A DNA stretch of 64,000 nt, taken from Hyaloperonospora brassicae (Eukaryota; Oomycota; Peronosporomycetes; Peronosporales; Peronosporaceae). The stretch covers positions 124,001 through 188,000 of the forward strand of contig CANTFL010001457.1 of assembly GCA_947650285.1 (NCBI GenBank). Direction: 5' to 3'. Below are positions 25,104 to 35,240 of the stretch, one piece after another. The number at the start of each line of letters is the position of its first letter. Positions within the stretch are counted from its first letter, which is position 1. Position numbers and translations under genes: made by a program. The notes below the pieces were generated by a model. It was not told where the DNA came from. It saw nothing but the letters and a program-made list of their open reading frames with translations, and made no database searches.

Positions 25104-26709
25104 ATGTCTATGCGAGGTGACTCAAGACCCGCACAGCCCGGTGCTGTGCCAGCCTCTGCGGCAGACGATTCGTCGTCTGCTGCTTATTCTTCGCCTGCAG
25201 CAACAGGTGCTGCAGGTGCACGCGGCACATCACCGCGTGCGCATGATGACCCTGACGTTTAGGTCATCTATTCAGGCGAGTCAGACGTGTCTGACTCCGG
25301 CAATGCTTCAGAGGCATCCAGATCACCGGCGGTGCCTCATCGTTCGTCAAGAGCACTGTCGAACAAGCGGACTCGTGAAATGCATTACAGTCTGTTCGGC
25401 AGTGATAATGAACTCTATGGTGAGGAATACTATGCCTCACCAGCATCAACTCGTGCTTCCCCGCACGAGCGTGATGACGATGGTGAGAGCCGTCGTCATT
25501 CTGAAAGCCGTGGTACCGAAACAGGTACCACACTGAAGCGTGATGAGCTGAAGCCGTGGCGCTTGCCCGAGCATCTCATCAATAGCTTGTCTCACGAGAC
25601 AAGCCAACACCATCGAATTCCTTTATTCGATGCAACTGGGCTTCATGGCTTAAGTTCCAGCGTAGAAATTTTTTTGCGCTGAAAAAGACTTTTATCTCGA
25701 TGCCTTCCTTAGGCATCGATGGTATAGTGGCAACCAAAAGCGTAACAACAACTCGCTTTTGACAGCGTGGAACGCGTTCGTCCAAAACTTGAAGAATTTT
25801 GGACGAGAAGGATGGTTCCAAAAACTTGAAGTGGTACGCATCAAGTTTGAAAAGCGAACGCCAACCGGTGCCAGGTACCGGTTGCAATGTTTGTCGAGTG
25901 AGGCAGAAATTCCTTGCCTCACATGGGGAGACCCTTGTGCGAGTTGTGTTGACAACTCGCAGCGTGCACATAGGGACGTGTTTTTCCTAAGTTCGCCCTG
26001 GGGAAGGGCACACATCTTGGAGGAGATGCGTGACGCGATTGTAAACTTGCAATCCGTCTACAAGCGCCAAAATCGTGTGTTTACCAATTTTCCCTCGGAC
26101 CAATCGGATGAGTCTCGTCATATTGGTGAACGAGACCTTCAACATCCATCATCAGCTGGAAGCGGAGCTCCCAGCTGTTCCGCGAGGGCGGATACCCCCG
26201 CCACTGGACGAGGTAGCTCGTCCTTGATCCTGAATCGTCACGGTGGTCTAAGATACGCTCCACTAGAAAGCGTTGACCACCGTGTGAGTCCACCAAAGGA
26301 TGTGGAGGAGGAGGAAAGACCTCCTCCAGATGATTCGGTTCACCATCTCAATCCTCACGAGATGGATCGCGCAATCGATGATTTGCGCGATATTTTTGAG
26401 CACGAGAGGGACAGACGTTACGCCCTTACTGACTCTTTGCGGAAGTACCGCAAAGAGCAAAAGGCAAACCGTGCGAAGGACCGCGCTGAGTATGCGGTCG
26501 CACAGGTGCAGGTCGAGCGCGACGTCCGCTCCTTCTTTGGCGAGCTGGCGACAGCTCGCGGGGAGATATCTCGGTTGAGTTCCGAGGTATCATATCTGCG
26601 CGACCAGACGGACCGTCTGGATCGCGAACGCAAGAACTTGATGGATGTTCTTGATCGTGGGGGCTATCTTCATCGAAAGAAGAAGGCTCGTACTGACAGT
26701 ACGGCCTGA
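25104..26709 (+). pseudogene. Antisense ORF of Gypsy-1: Ser-rich/coiled-coil protein, nearly intact
   Basis: A long plus-strand reading frame runs against the 3' end of the minus-strand Gypsy-1 pol. It starts at ATG 25,104 with a low-complexity Ala/Ser/Asp-rich N-terminus, meets a TAG at 25,260-25,262, continues in the same frame to 25,682 (including DELKPWRLPEHLINSL), then shifts frame and stays open from 25,700 or so to 26,709 (over 300 codons). The C-terminal 110 residues are highly charged and heptad-like (DDLRDIFEHERDRR, SSEVSYLRDQTDRLDRER), a probable coiled coil, ending with KKKARTDSTA. It overlaps the minus-strand chromodomain (26,081-26,296) completely. The same protein is recognisable antisense to the second copy at 34.4-35.2 kb, so it belongs to the family and is not chance. 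Function is unknown; a gag-like or regulatory role is a guess. Confidence 0.55.
26081..26296 (-). CDS. Chromodomain at the C-terminus of Gypsy-1 pol
   Basis: The minus frame reads LVDSHGG-like (VDSHGGQRFLVERILDHRD), then TSYLVQWRGYPPSRNSWE, then VHQYDETHP. This is a classic chromodomain with the aromatic residues in F-LVE...YLVQW...SWE order. In chromoviruses this module at the integrase C-terminus directs insertion by binding modified histone H3. The reading frame is open across the domain, and the opposite strand is also open (antisense ORF). It follows the integrase tail (KMRTHPTFYVG at about 26,730) through a Ser/Arg/Pro-rich linker. Confidence 0.85.
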   Translation of the reverse strand: MVDSHGGQRFLVERILDHRDDSGSRTSYLVQWRGYPPSRNSWELRFQLMMDVEGLVHQYDETHPIGPRENW

Positions 26710-27711
26710 GTCACCCCACGTAAAACGTAGGATGCGTGCGCATCTTACGTGGCAATTCGAGTGTATGCATTGCCCTTGCGATGCAACACACGAAATGGCC
26801 CAATGTATTTCGGCAGTAGTTTACTACTGCCGACATAAGTGACTGCATGTCCAGGTAAGTTTACCATAGACATTAGTACTAGGTCGTTAACCTTAAATGA
26901 AGAACATTTGCTCTTCCATTCTTGTCTGCGTTCCGTTTCTGGCGGTCCACCGCATTTGCGATGGAGTCCTGAACAAAACGGACTACCGCCTCTCGAGTCA
27001 GTAAGAAGTTCTCCGCTGAATCTTTGTTTTTTCTTTCAGTGCGCTTCGTGCGCACTGCTAAGAGATTTTTCTCTTCTTCAGCGAGGTTGTCCTCTTCCTC
27101 TCTGGAATAATCGTTGACGACGTTAATTATACCAGCATCGTCATCATCATCCGAGTCAATAATAGCGTCGTCGCTATTATTGAGGTGATCTTCTTCATCG
27201 ATGTCGACCTGATCGACATCGGCATCATACGTGACGACGTTAGGGTCGACACGTGATAGGCAAGAGCCAAAACGGTTTTTGCTTGAGCGAGTCCCTCCCC
27301 CCTTATCCAAGAGTCACTTCCTAGAAGGGTGGGCACACGTGGATGCCGTAGGCCATTCACGGAAAACGGTGTGTGCTGTGTGGAAGCATGCACCGAATTA
27401 TTGATGGCGAATTCCACCATGGGTAGGAATTCGCTCCAACTCGGAAACGAGTGGACATATCCTCGAAGGATCTCTTCGAGGACACGGTTCGCACGTTCCG
27501 TCTGATTATCTGTTTCGGGATGGTCAGAAGTAGACATCTTCAATCGTATTCCGAAAGAACGGAACACGGTTTGCCAAAATGCCGCCGTGAACCGAGGGTC
27601 ATGGTCGGATACGAGTTTGACGGGGTAAACCGTGGAGTCTAAAGACCGTGTCTAGAAAGACACGAGCACAACCTTGAGCCTTGATCGACTCAGGGACAGC
27701 ATCAAGATGGA
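26297..27711 (-). pseudogene. Gypsy-1 integrase core and C-terminal tail, frameshifted
   Basis: Minus-strand pieces in order: the integrase catalytic-core end with TSDHPETDNQTERANRVLEE (from about 27,540) and AINNSVHASTQHTPF; an acidic linker at 27,250-27,120; a Lys/Arg-rich helix ending NGRANVLHLRL near 26,880; then the GPFRVL / YTIELPRKMRTHPTFYVG tail near 26,760. PETDNQTERANR carries the third catalytic Glu region of retroviral-type integrases. At least two frame changes and a stop just after FYVG break the chain, so the polyprotein is not translatable as one unit. Confidence 0.8.
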
Positions 27712-28554
27712 TCATCTTGCTGAATCGGTCAACAAATACAAGATACCATTATTCTTGTGAGCGTCTTCGGGAAAACCGAAGACGAAGTCAATCGACACGG
27801 ACTGCCAGTACTCTGTCAGAACAGGCGGAGGCTGCAATGGTGCACGGGATGAAGGACTAGGCTTCACCCGTTGACAAACCTCGCAAGCACGTATGTACAT
27901 GCGGACAAACGGATACTGGCGTGTCCAGTAAAAGTCACGACTTACCGTGAGGTAAGTCTTTTCTCTACCACGATGGCCGCTTGTTGGGGCATCGTGACAC
28001 TCATACATGATGCGTAAACGCAAACCATGATGAGCGGAGACGACGACACGAGGCGTGTCGCCGGCAACAGCTGTATAGTACAGCGATCCGTTGCGTGTAC
28101 TATACCGATCCGATGAGGATCGGTACAAAGCTGGTAAATCTTTCAATGATTTACTGGATGGATTCAACAGATGATCCATCAATCGCAGAAGATCCTTACC
28201 TTCCGCGTATGCCTTTCGTACGTCGTCAAGTAAACTTGACGACGGGACACTGACTGACAGTGTCGCAACAGTGGGCTTATCCTCACTGTTGATTTGTGCG
28301 TCCGGCTCGAAATCGGGCCGGCGCGAAAGCGCATCAGCGACGACATTGAGTTGTCCTGGTTTATACTCCACGGAGAAGTTATACTCCGCGAAGAAGGACA
28401 GCCACCTCGCCATCCTTTGCGAGAGGTGTGGGCTGTTTACGGCCGTGCGTAATGACGCATGGTCCGTATAGACGATGAACGGCCTATCTCCCAAGAGATA
28501 GACCCGAAACTTAGCCAGTGCATACTTCATGGCAAGTAGTTCCTTCTCATGCAC
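27712..28554 (-). pseudogene. Gypsy-1 RNase H and integrase zinc-binding region (long open segment)
   Basis: A 280-codon open minus frame starts in RNase H (KELLAMKYALAKFRVYLLG, then VYTDHASLRTAV) and passes through the connection (LNVVADALSRRPDF). It reaches the integrase H2C2 zinc-binding segment (CHDAPTSGHRGREKT, then ACEVCQRVKPS) and the start of the core (SIDFVFGFPEDAHKNNG). The first 600 bp are almost identical to 32,418-33,035 on the other arm, while neighbouring parts of the arms are clearly diverged. Hairpins recur every 25-30 bp across it, for example GTCGTCAAG/CTTGACGAC at 28,222-28,243. Confidence 0.85.
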
Positions 28555-28587
28555 TGGGTAATTGCGATCAGCTGCTTGCAGCTGACG

Positions 28588-29590
28588 CTACTGATAACAG
28601 ATGACGCGCTCCGCGCCATCTGCATCGAACTGCATTAACGCACAGCCGATTGCAAAATCGCTGGCGTCACAGACCACATGAAAAGGTCTGTACTGATCCG
28701 CAATCGCCAATATCGGCGATTGCATCAAGCTTTTCTTGATGCTTTCAGAGGAACGCTGACAGTCAGTGTTCCATGACCACTTGACATTTTTCTTGAGTAA
28801 CCATGAAAGATGCACAGTCATCTCGGCGTAGTTGCGCGAGTACTTGTGCAAGTACGCCGCTAGCCCAAGGAACTTCCTTGGTCCCTTGACATCGACTGGC
28901 ACTGGCCAGTTGGTGATTGCCTTGATCTTTTTGAGATCAGGGGGTACGCCGTGTTTACCCACGATGCACCCAAGAAGTGGTATTTCGCTTGGCGAGTATA
29001 TACACTTCTTGAGGTTGGCGTACAACTTACGCTTGCGGATAAGTTGAAAAACCTGACGAATGCGTGTTCTGTGAACTTCCACGTCCGTCTTTCCGTCCAT
29101 AGCCCGGCCTGGACGAACACATCGTGAAAAGAACTCTTTGCGTAATATCGCATCGACCTCAGCAGATTTGTTACACATCTGTTTATCATCGCAGGGTAGT
29201 TACACAGCCCATGTGACATCACTAGTCAATCTCACAGCATAACGCTTAAAGGTACCCAATGCTGTGTACGGGATATCCCGTACACGCATGACAACGTGAG
29301 AGAAGCCAAACATCATATACACGGTCGCGAAAATGGTACTCTTTGACATACCATCTATGAATTTAACCCTTCTTCGGTATCGGCGCTGAAGACGGTACCG
29401 TTGCAGCATTAAACTTTTTGAATGAGTGCACCCTCCAACATTCTACTGTGGCATTTCGCACACAGATGGTCGGATGGTTGTGAGGGGAAGTTGATTCCCT
29501 CACATGGCTATCTGCAAAGCGATCGGCAAAGAGCTTGTCGATCGCTAGTGCTTGTTTACAAGGCAGTGGTCACTGCTTCATGACACAATG
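28588..29590 (-). pseudogene. Gypsy-1 reverse transcriptase, inactivated
   Basis: Minus-strand RT palm and thumb: FIDGMSKSTIF near 29,360, VRDIPYTALGT near 29,280, a damaged active site reading FHDVFVQ at about 29,120 where family members have YFDDVFV, then YANLKKCIYSPSEIPLLGCI and KFLGLAAYLHKYSRNYAEMT, and HVVCDASDFAIGCALM leading into RNase H. The first catalytic Asp is replaced by His, and one base is missing just after the motif, shifting the frame. The same deletion is present in the other arm (near 31,905). Upstream, 29,440-29,590 also matches the other arm. Confidence 0.8.
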
Positions 29591-31400
29591 CTTCGATCCC
29601 GGTTTAAGCTCGATCTCCTGGCGAATGCCTTTGTCCTTTGGTAAATCGCGCATTACAGATTCGATGAATACAGCCCTGAATGCGATCGATTCTTTAACAA
29701 AAGATTTGCCCTAAGCGACTCTCATATTTGAGACGTGTATCGCTCAGTCCGAGTCTTCTCATCGAGGACACTTTCGTCTATCGATGAGCTGCTGAAACTA
29801 TTTCGCTTTCAGCAAATACTAATACCGACCGAATATCGGTCACATAATCATCCTCTGTAACGAGTATGCAGATCTGCTTGACTTTGCCACTACGCAGATC
29901 ACGCAAGAACCGTTTCGGTTCTAGCGTTGGCAACTGATTTATCTTCATAGTTAACTTCGGAGGCACATTCAGATCAAGCGCATAAGCGCATAAGCTCAAT
30001 ACTTCATTTACCAAGAAGTTCAACGTCTCGGTTTCATCCTAATGTCTTGTTTTCACAGGCTGTTGAGGGCTTATCCGTTCAGGTTGTTAAGAGACCAATC
30101 TCGTGGCAAGTGACTCTTGAGGAATTCCTTCCTCAAGTACGTGGGGACTTATTCCCTCGACGTCTTCCGACTGTGGTTGTGCAACCACAGTCAGGGACCG
30201 ATTCTCTACGGTCGACTCTCTAGTCGACCGAAGATGACCGTGTTACCGTTTCTAGACAACCAATTTGTACTCCCGAGGATGTTGCCCGCTTGGCATGCAT
30301 CTATGTTCCAATCCGCTTGACTTATTCTAGTGGTGGACCTCCGGCGCTGCCTGTACTTCTGTACAGCCTCTGAGAGCTTGTTTCAAAGTGTAGTGATCAG
30401 CTACACTGAAGTCTTGTGCAGTCGTGCTAACGACCGTACCGCAATTGAGGCCATCGTCCTTACTAGCAGTACATCCACACGCTTGTGGATACTCCAAAGC
30501 AGGTATCAGACAGTTAGGTGATGAACAAGCGGCAGGCATCTTGACGGATCGATGCTGCCAGCTCACTCTCGGCTCGTGTCATTTAAGCCAAGGTAATCCC
30601 AGGATAACATCAAATTTGTCATCCAGATCCAGTACGATAAGGTTATCATTATACCATTGCCCTCTAACGTGCAGTAGATACCTACTACACTCTTTTCAAC
30701 GGTTATCGATGCTCATTTGGCTAGACATACCGTCATTCTCGTGGGAGGGATGTCGCGCTCAGAATACTTGAGCCTACAATCTTCTAGTGATTTTCTGTGA
30801 ACAAAGTTGTTCGACACTTACAGTCAACAAGATCACAAAGTGACAAAATTTCGTCACTTGCAATTTCAAAGTGATTAGTGATATGTCATGACCAGGTGCA
30901 GAGACACACAATGAATGTGTATCCGGAGCAACTTTAGTCAAGAAATTTGCGAATTCTCTTGAGGTTGCTGGATCAGTATAGCGCTCCGCCTCTACTTCCC
31001 CGTCCATTTTGATGATCCGTTTCGCTGGTGCGGTCTCGCAATAGAGTTGGACCTATACCCACTGCATTTCATGGCAACCGGACGATCCATTAGCTTAGTA
31101 CCTTTTCGTACTGGGCGTAAGGCACTACACTCATAACCGTCGTGTCTTTACTTCTGACAGCAGAATGCACTTCTGCCTTCGCCTGTTGTATAAAGAGCGA
31201 GGTATCTCGCTTTCAACATAACAGAGCTCCATGGGTTCTGGACCTCTAGTCTCTTGTCGTCTCGGTGGACGATAATAGCTCGAGCTAGCATGAGCCTGTC
31301 TCATGCTAAAGTCCTTTAGTTCCGCAGCTGAAATTGCTTGTTCGATCGTATCCATCTATAAGCGGAACAGGTGTTCCCTGACGGGCCCATTCGCTAGCCC
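29591..31400 (-). pseudogene. Gypsy-1 gag C-terminus and protease region, broken
   Basis: At 31,355-31,131 a minus frame reads EQAISAAELKDFSMRQAH, followed by GPEPMELCYVESEIPRSLYN, typical of the segment just before the gag zinc knuckle in oomycete Gypsy elements. Between 31,007 and 29,780 there are fragments (VEAERYTDPATSREFANFL; LNVPPKLTMKINQLPTLEPKRF) consistent with the protease and its linker to RT, but I could not see an intact D[TS]GA motif. This 1.8 kb is the spacer between the two inverted arms and is present once only. Everything upstream (gag N-terminus, 5' LTR) is missing at the junction near 31,430. Confidence 0.65.
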
Positions 31401-31429
31401 TTGCACGAACACAGTAATCAACGTGTTTC

Positions 31430-33160
31430 TAACATTGTGTCCTGAAGCAGTGGCCACTGCCTAGTGAACAAGTACTAGCGATCGACAAGTTCTTTGCCGA
31501 TCGCTTAGCAGCGGGCCATGTGAGGGAATCAACATCCCCTCACAGCTCTCCGACCTTCTGTGTGCCAAAGGCTACAGGACGGTGGCGGATAGTGCACGCA
31601 TTCAACAAATTGAATGCAGCAACGGTACCGGCTCAGACGCCGATACCGAGGAAGAAAGTAATCATAGATGGCATGTCAAAGAGTACCATCTTTTCGTCCA
31701 TGGATCTGATGGATTGATTCTATCAGATCCTCATGCGTGAACGGTACATCCCGTTCACGGCAGTGAGTACCCGCAGCGGGATGCTGTGGGAGTGGCTAGT
31801 GATGCCACAGGGGCTGAGCAATGCCCCTGCAACATTCAACAGATGTGTCACAAATCTGTTGAGACCGGTGCGATACATCGCACCGAGTTACTTCGACGAT
31901 GTGTTCGTCCAAGCCGGGCTATGGATGGAAAGACGGACGTGGAAGTTCACAGAACACGCATTCGTCAGGTTTTTCAATTTATCCGCAAGCGTAAGTTGTA
32001 CGCCAACCTCAAGAAGTGTATATACACGCCAAGCGAAATACCACTTCTTGGGTGCATCGTGGGTAAACACGGCGTACCCCCTGATCTCAAAAAGATCAAG
32101 GCAATCACCGAATGACCCGTGCCAGTCGATGTCAAGGGACTAAGGAAGTTCCTTGGACCAGCGGCGTACTTGCACAAGTAATCGCGCAACTACGCCGAGA
32201 TAACTGTGCATCTTTCTTGATACTCAAGAAGATGTGAAGTAGTCATGAAAAGCTTACTGTCAGAGTTCCTGCAAAGGTATAAAGCAAAGCTTAATGCAAT
32301 CGCCCATACTACCGATTGAAGATCAGGACAGACCATTTCATGTGGTCTGTGACGCCAGCGACTTTGTGATCGGCTGTGCATTGATGTAATTGGACACAGA
32401 TGGCGCGGAGCGCGTCATCAGCTATCAATCGCGTCAGCTGCAAGCAGCTGATCGCAATTACCCAGTGCATGAGAAGGAACTACTTGCCATGAAGTATGCA
32501 CTGGCTAAGTTTCGGGTCTATCTCTTGGGAGATAGGCCGTTCATCGTCTATACGGACCATGCGTCATTACGCACGGCCGTAAACAGCCCACACCTCTCGC
32601 AAAGGATGGCGAGGTGGCTGTCCTTCTTCGCGGAGTATAACTTCTCCGTGGAGTATAAACCAGGACAACTCAATGTCGTCGCTGATGCGCTTTCGCGCCG
32701 GCCCGATTTCGAGCCGGACGCACAAATCAACAGTGAGGATAAGCCCACTGTTGCGACACTGTCAGTCAGTGTCCCGTCGTCAAGTTTACTTGACGACGTA
32801 CGAAAGGCATACGCGGAAGGTAAGGATCTTCTGCGATTGATGGATCATCTGTTGAATCCATCCAGTAAATCATTGAAAGATTTACCAGCTTTGTACCGAT
32901 CCTCATCGGATCGGTATAGTACACGCAACGGATCGCTGTACTATACAGCTGTTGCCGGCGACACGCCTCGTGTCGTCGTCTCCGCTCATCATGGTTTGCG
33001 TTTACGCATCATGTATGAGTGTCACGATGCCCCAACAGGTGGTCATCGTGGAAGAGAAAAGACTTACCTCACGGTAAGTCGTGACTTTATGGCTACGCCG
33101 GTATCAGTATATGCGCAAATACATTCGTGCATGCGAGGTTTGTCAACCAGTGAAACCTAG
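31430..33160 (+). pseudogene. Gypsy-1 second copy: RT and RNase H, inverted arm
   Basis: Plus-strand RT starts abruptly within the fingers (TFCVPKATGRWRIVHAFNKL at 31,551). It then reads IDGMSKSTIFSSMDLMD, IPFTAVSTRSGMLWEWLVMP and PSYFDDVFVQ, so the catalytic Asp pair is intact here, unlike the other arm. A one-base deletion right after this motif shifts the frame, exactly as in the minus arm. Further breaks follow to about 32,390, then a 256-codon open frame (32,390-33,160) covers RNase H (VYTDHASLRTAV, LNVVADALSRRPDF) into the zinc-binding segment. Together with 27.7-29.6 kb it forms a large inverted repeat around a 1.8 kb spacer. Confidence 0.85.
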
Positions 33161-34440
33161 TCGTTCATCCCGTTTACCCTTACAGCCTCTACCTGTCCCG
33201 TCAGAGGGCTGACAGTCCGTTTTTATGGACTTTCGCTTCTTTTTTACTGAAGACGGCCACAAGAAGAAGGGCTATTCTTGTGTTCGTTGACCGGTTCAGC
33301 AAGATGAAGCATCTTGCTGCAGTGATCGAGTGGCTCACGGCACAGGGTTGCGCTTGTGTCTTTATCAACACAACGTTTCGACTTTATGGGTTACCATTTG
33401 ATCTTGTGTCCAACAGTGACCCTCGGTCCACGGCGTAGTTATGGCAATCCGTGTTCCGATAGCTCGGAACGTGTCTGAAGATGTCAACATCCGATGGTTT
33501 CCAAAACAGATAAACAGACGGAACTAGCAAACCGTGTTGTCATACGAGATACTTCGATAATGTGTCCACCCGTTTACGAGTTGGTGCGAGTTTTCGCCGA
33601 TGGCATATTTTTCGTCAACAACTCGGTGCACGCTTTAACCCAGCACACGCCGTTCTTCGTGAATGGCTAACGCTATCCACGTCTGCCCATCAATCTAGAG
33701 TGTGACTCTGTATACGACGGAGAGGTACTCGCTCGAGCAAAAACAGTTGTAGTTCTGCTCATCACGTGTCGACGAAAATGTCTTCACGTATAATGCAGAT
33801 GTCGATCATGTCGACAGATAAGATAAAGAAGATTTCAATACTAGCAATTACCCTATTATTGATTCGTATGATGATGATGTTGGTATATTCAGTATCGCGA
33901 ACGACTACTCCAGCGAGGATGGTGACACCCTAGTTGACGAACAGAAATAGTAAAGGAATGTTGCTGCAATTCGCACAAATCGAGCTGATATCAACAATGC
34001 CTCGTCAGAAGAAAATTTCCTGCAGGCTTGAGAAGCTGTGGTCTGTTTTTTGCAGGACTTCATGGCTTACGCGGTCGATCGGCAGACATATAACGCTGAC
34101 AAGAATGGAAGAGCAAACGTCGTTTCATTTATTATAGGCGATTTATTCCTATTTGGACGATAAATTATCGAGACACGTGGTGACTCATGTGGACAGCAAT
34201 ATACCACTTTCCAAGTATATCGTCTCCTATTATGTGCCGCGACGACAAGGCAACGCATACACGATCGAGCTACCACGTAGAATGCGTTCGTACCCTACGA
34301 TTTACGTGGGGAGACTACGCCCGTACTGTCAGAACATGGCCTCTTCCGACAATGAATACAGCACTTACGCTCAAAAATCTCCATCAGATTCTTGCGCTCG
34401 CGCTCCATACGATCAGTCTGGCCGCGGAGTGAGTAGACCT
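33161..34440 (+). pseudogene. Gypsy-1 second copy: integrase, heavily degraded
   Basis: Fragments align with the minus-arm integrase: DRFSKMKHLAAVIEWL near 33,290, a partial core near 33,620-33,660 (VNNSVHALTQHTPFF), and the tail ELPRRMRSYPTIYVGRLRPYC at 34,269-34,330. Stops and frameshifts are dense. Divergence from the other arm begins sharply near 33,036 and continues to the end of the copy. Confidence 0.75.
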
Positions 34441-35240
34441 CTCCACTTAACTGAGAAATTTCCTGCGAGCTGTCACCAGCTCTTCAACAAGAAAACGAAC
34501 GCGCCGCTACACCTGAAGCTTTGCGAAGGCGTGATCGACATGATTCTTTGCAATATCAGCCTCACGATGGTTGAGGTCCTTCCGCACAGAATCAGTCGGA
34601 GCTAGGCGTTTATCTCCCTTGTCATGCCCTAATCCTCGCGGAACTCATCGATTGCGCTATCCATCTCCTGTTGGTCGAGTTGGTGAGTCGAACATTTGTA
34701 ATAGGGGTTTCCCTCCTCCACCACATCCTTTGGTAGACTCATACGGTGGTCGACGCTCTGTTCTGGAACTAATCTTGAACCAGAATGACAATTTAAAAAA
34801 TTAAGTACGTCCAACCTCATCCAGTGGCAGGGGAATCCATCTTCGTGGAACAACCGGGAGACCTCTTCTCGGCTAATGGCGGATTTTTTTCCGGTCTCGT
34901 CGAGCGTTACGACGAGATGCACCCTCTGTTGATAGAGGGACATCGTCGAAGCTACGCCCGGCTTGTTCGTAAAGGAATTGTAAAACATAAATTTCTTGTT
35001 ACATCTCAGACGAAATGCGAGCCCTATAAATCGAGCAGATTAGGGACGAATGCCTCCTTAGGGGCGCGATCAGAGCTATTAACACGAGACTGACACCTCT
35101 TTTCAAGAGATGCAATGTAAATCTGACTCTGGAGATGATTGGTGCAATTTATATAGAGCACCGGTTGGCGACTTTTCTTCAGACCAATCGCGAGCTGCAA
35201 TAATTTTGTCCGTCTAAGCGTCACGGCCGACATTTAAATA
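34440..35240 (-). pseudogene. Antisense ORF remnant in the second Gypsy-1 copy
   Basis: Minus-strand blocks match the antisense ORF at 25.8-26.7 kb in order: LKKSRQPVLY (against FEKRTPTGARY), VDHRMSLPKDVVEEG (against VDHRVSPPKDVEEEE), QQEMDSAIDEFRED (against PHEMDRAIDDLRD) and a charged coiled-coil region near 34,600-34,450 with several stops. It confirms that the antisense protein is a property of the family. It cannot be translated here. Confidence 0.6.
34715..34945 (+). pseudogene. Gypsy-1 second copy: chromodomain, broken
   Basis: The plus strand reads PLVDSYGGRRSVLELILNQND, then after a stop and frameshift SWNNRETSSRLMAD and LVERYDEMHPL. This matches the chromodomain at 26,296-26,081 block by block. 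It is not functional. The opposite strand carries the antisense-ORF remnant, just as at the other locus. Confidence 0.7.

Noticed and set aside
28271..28471. Plus-strand 66-codon frame, identical to the minus-strand frame at 32,548-32,748
   Set aside because: Pure antisense shadow of the conserved RNase H segment in the two arms; the repeat hairpins keep both strands open. No independent support.
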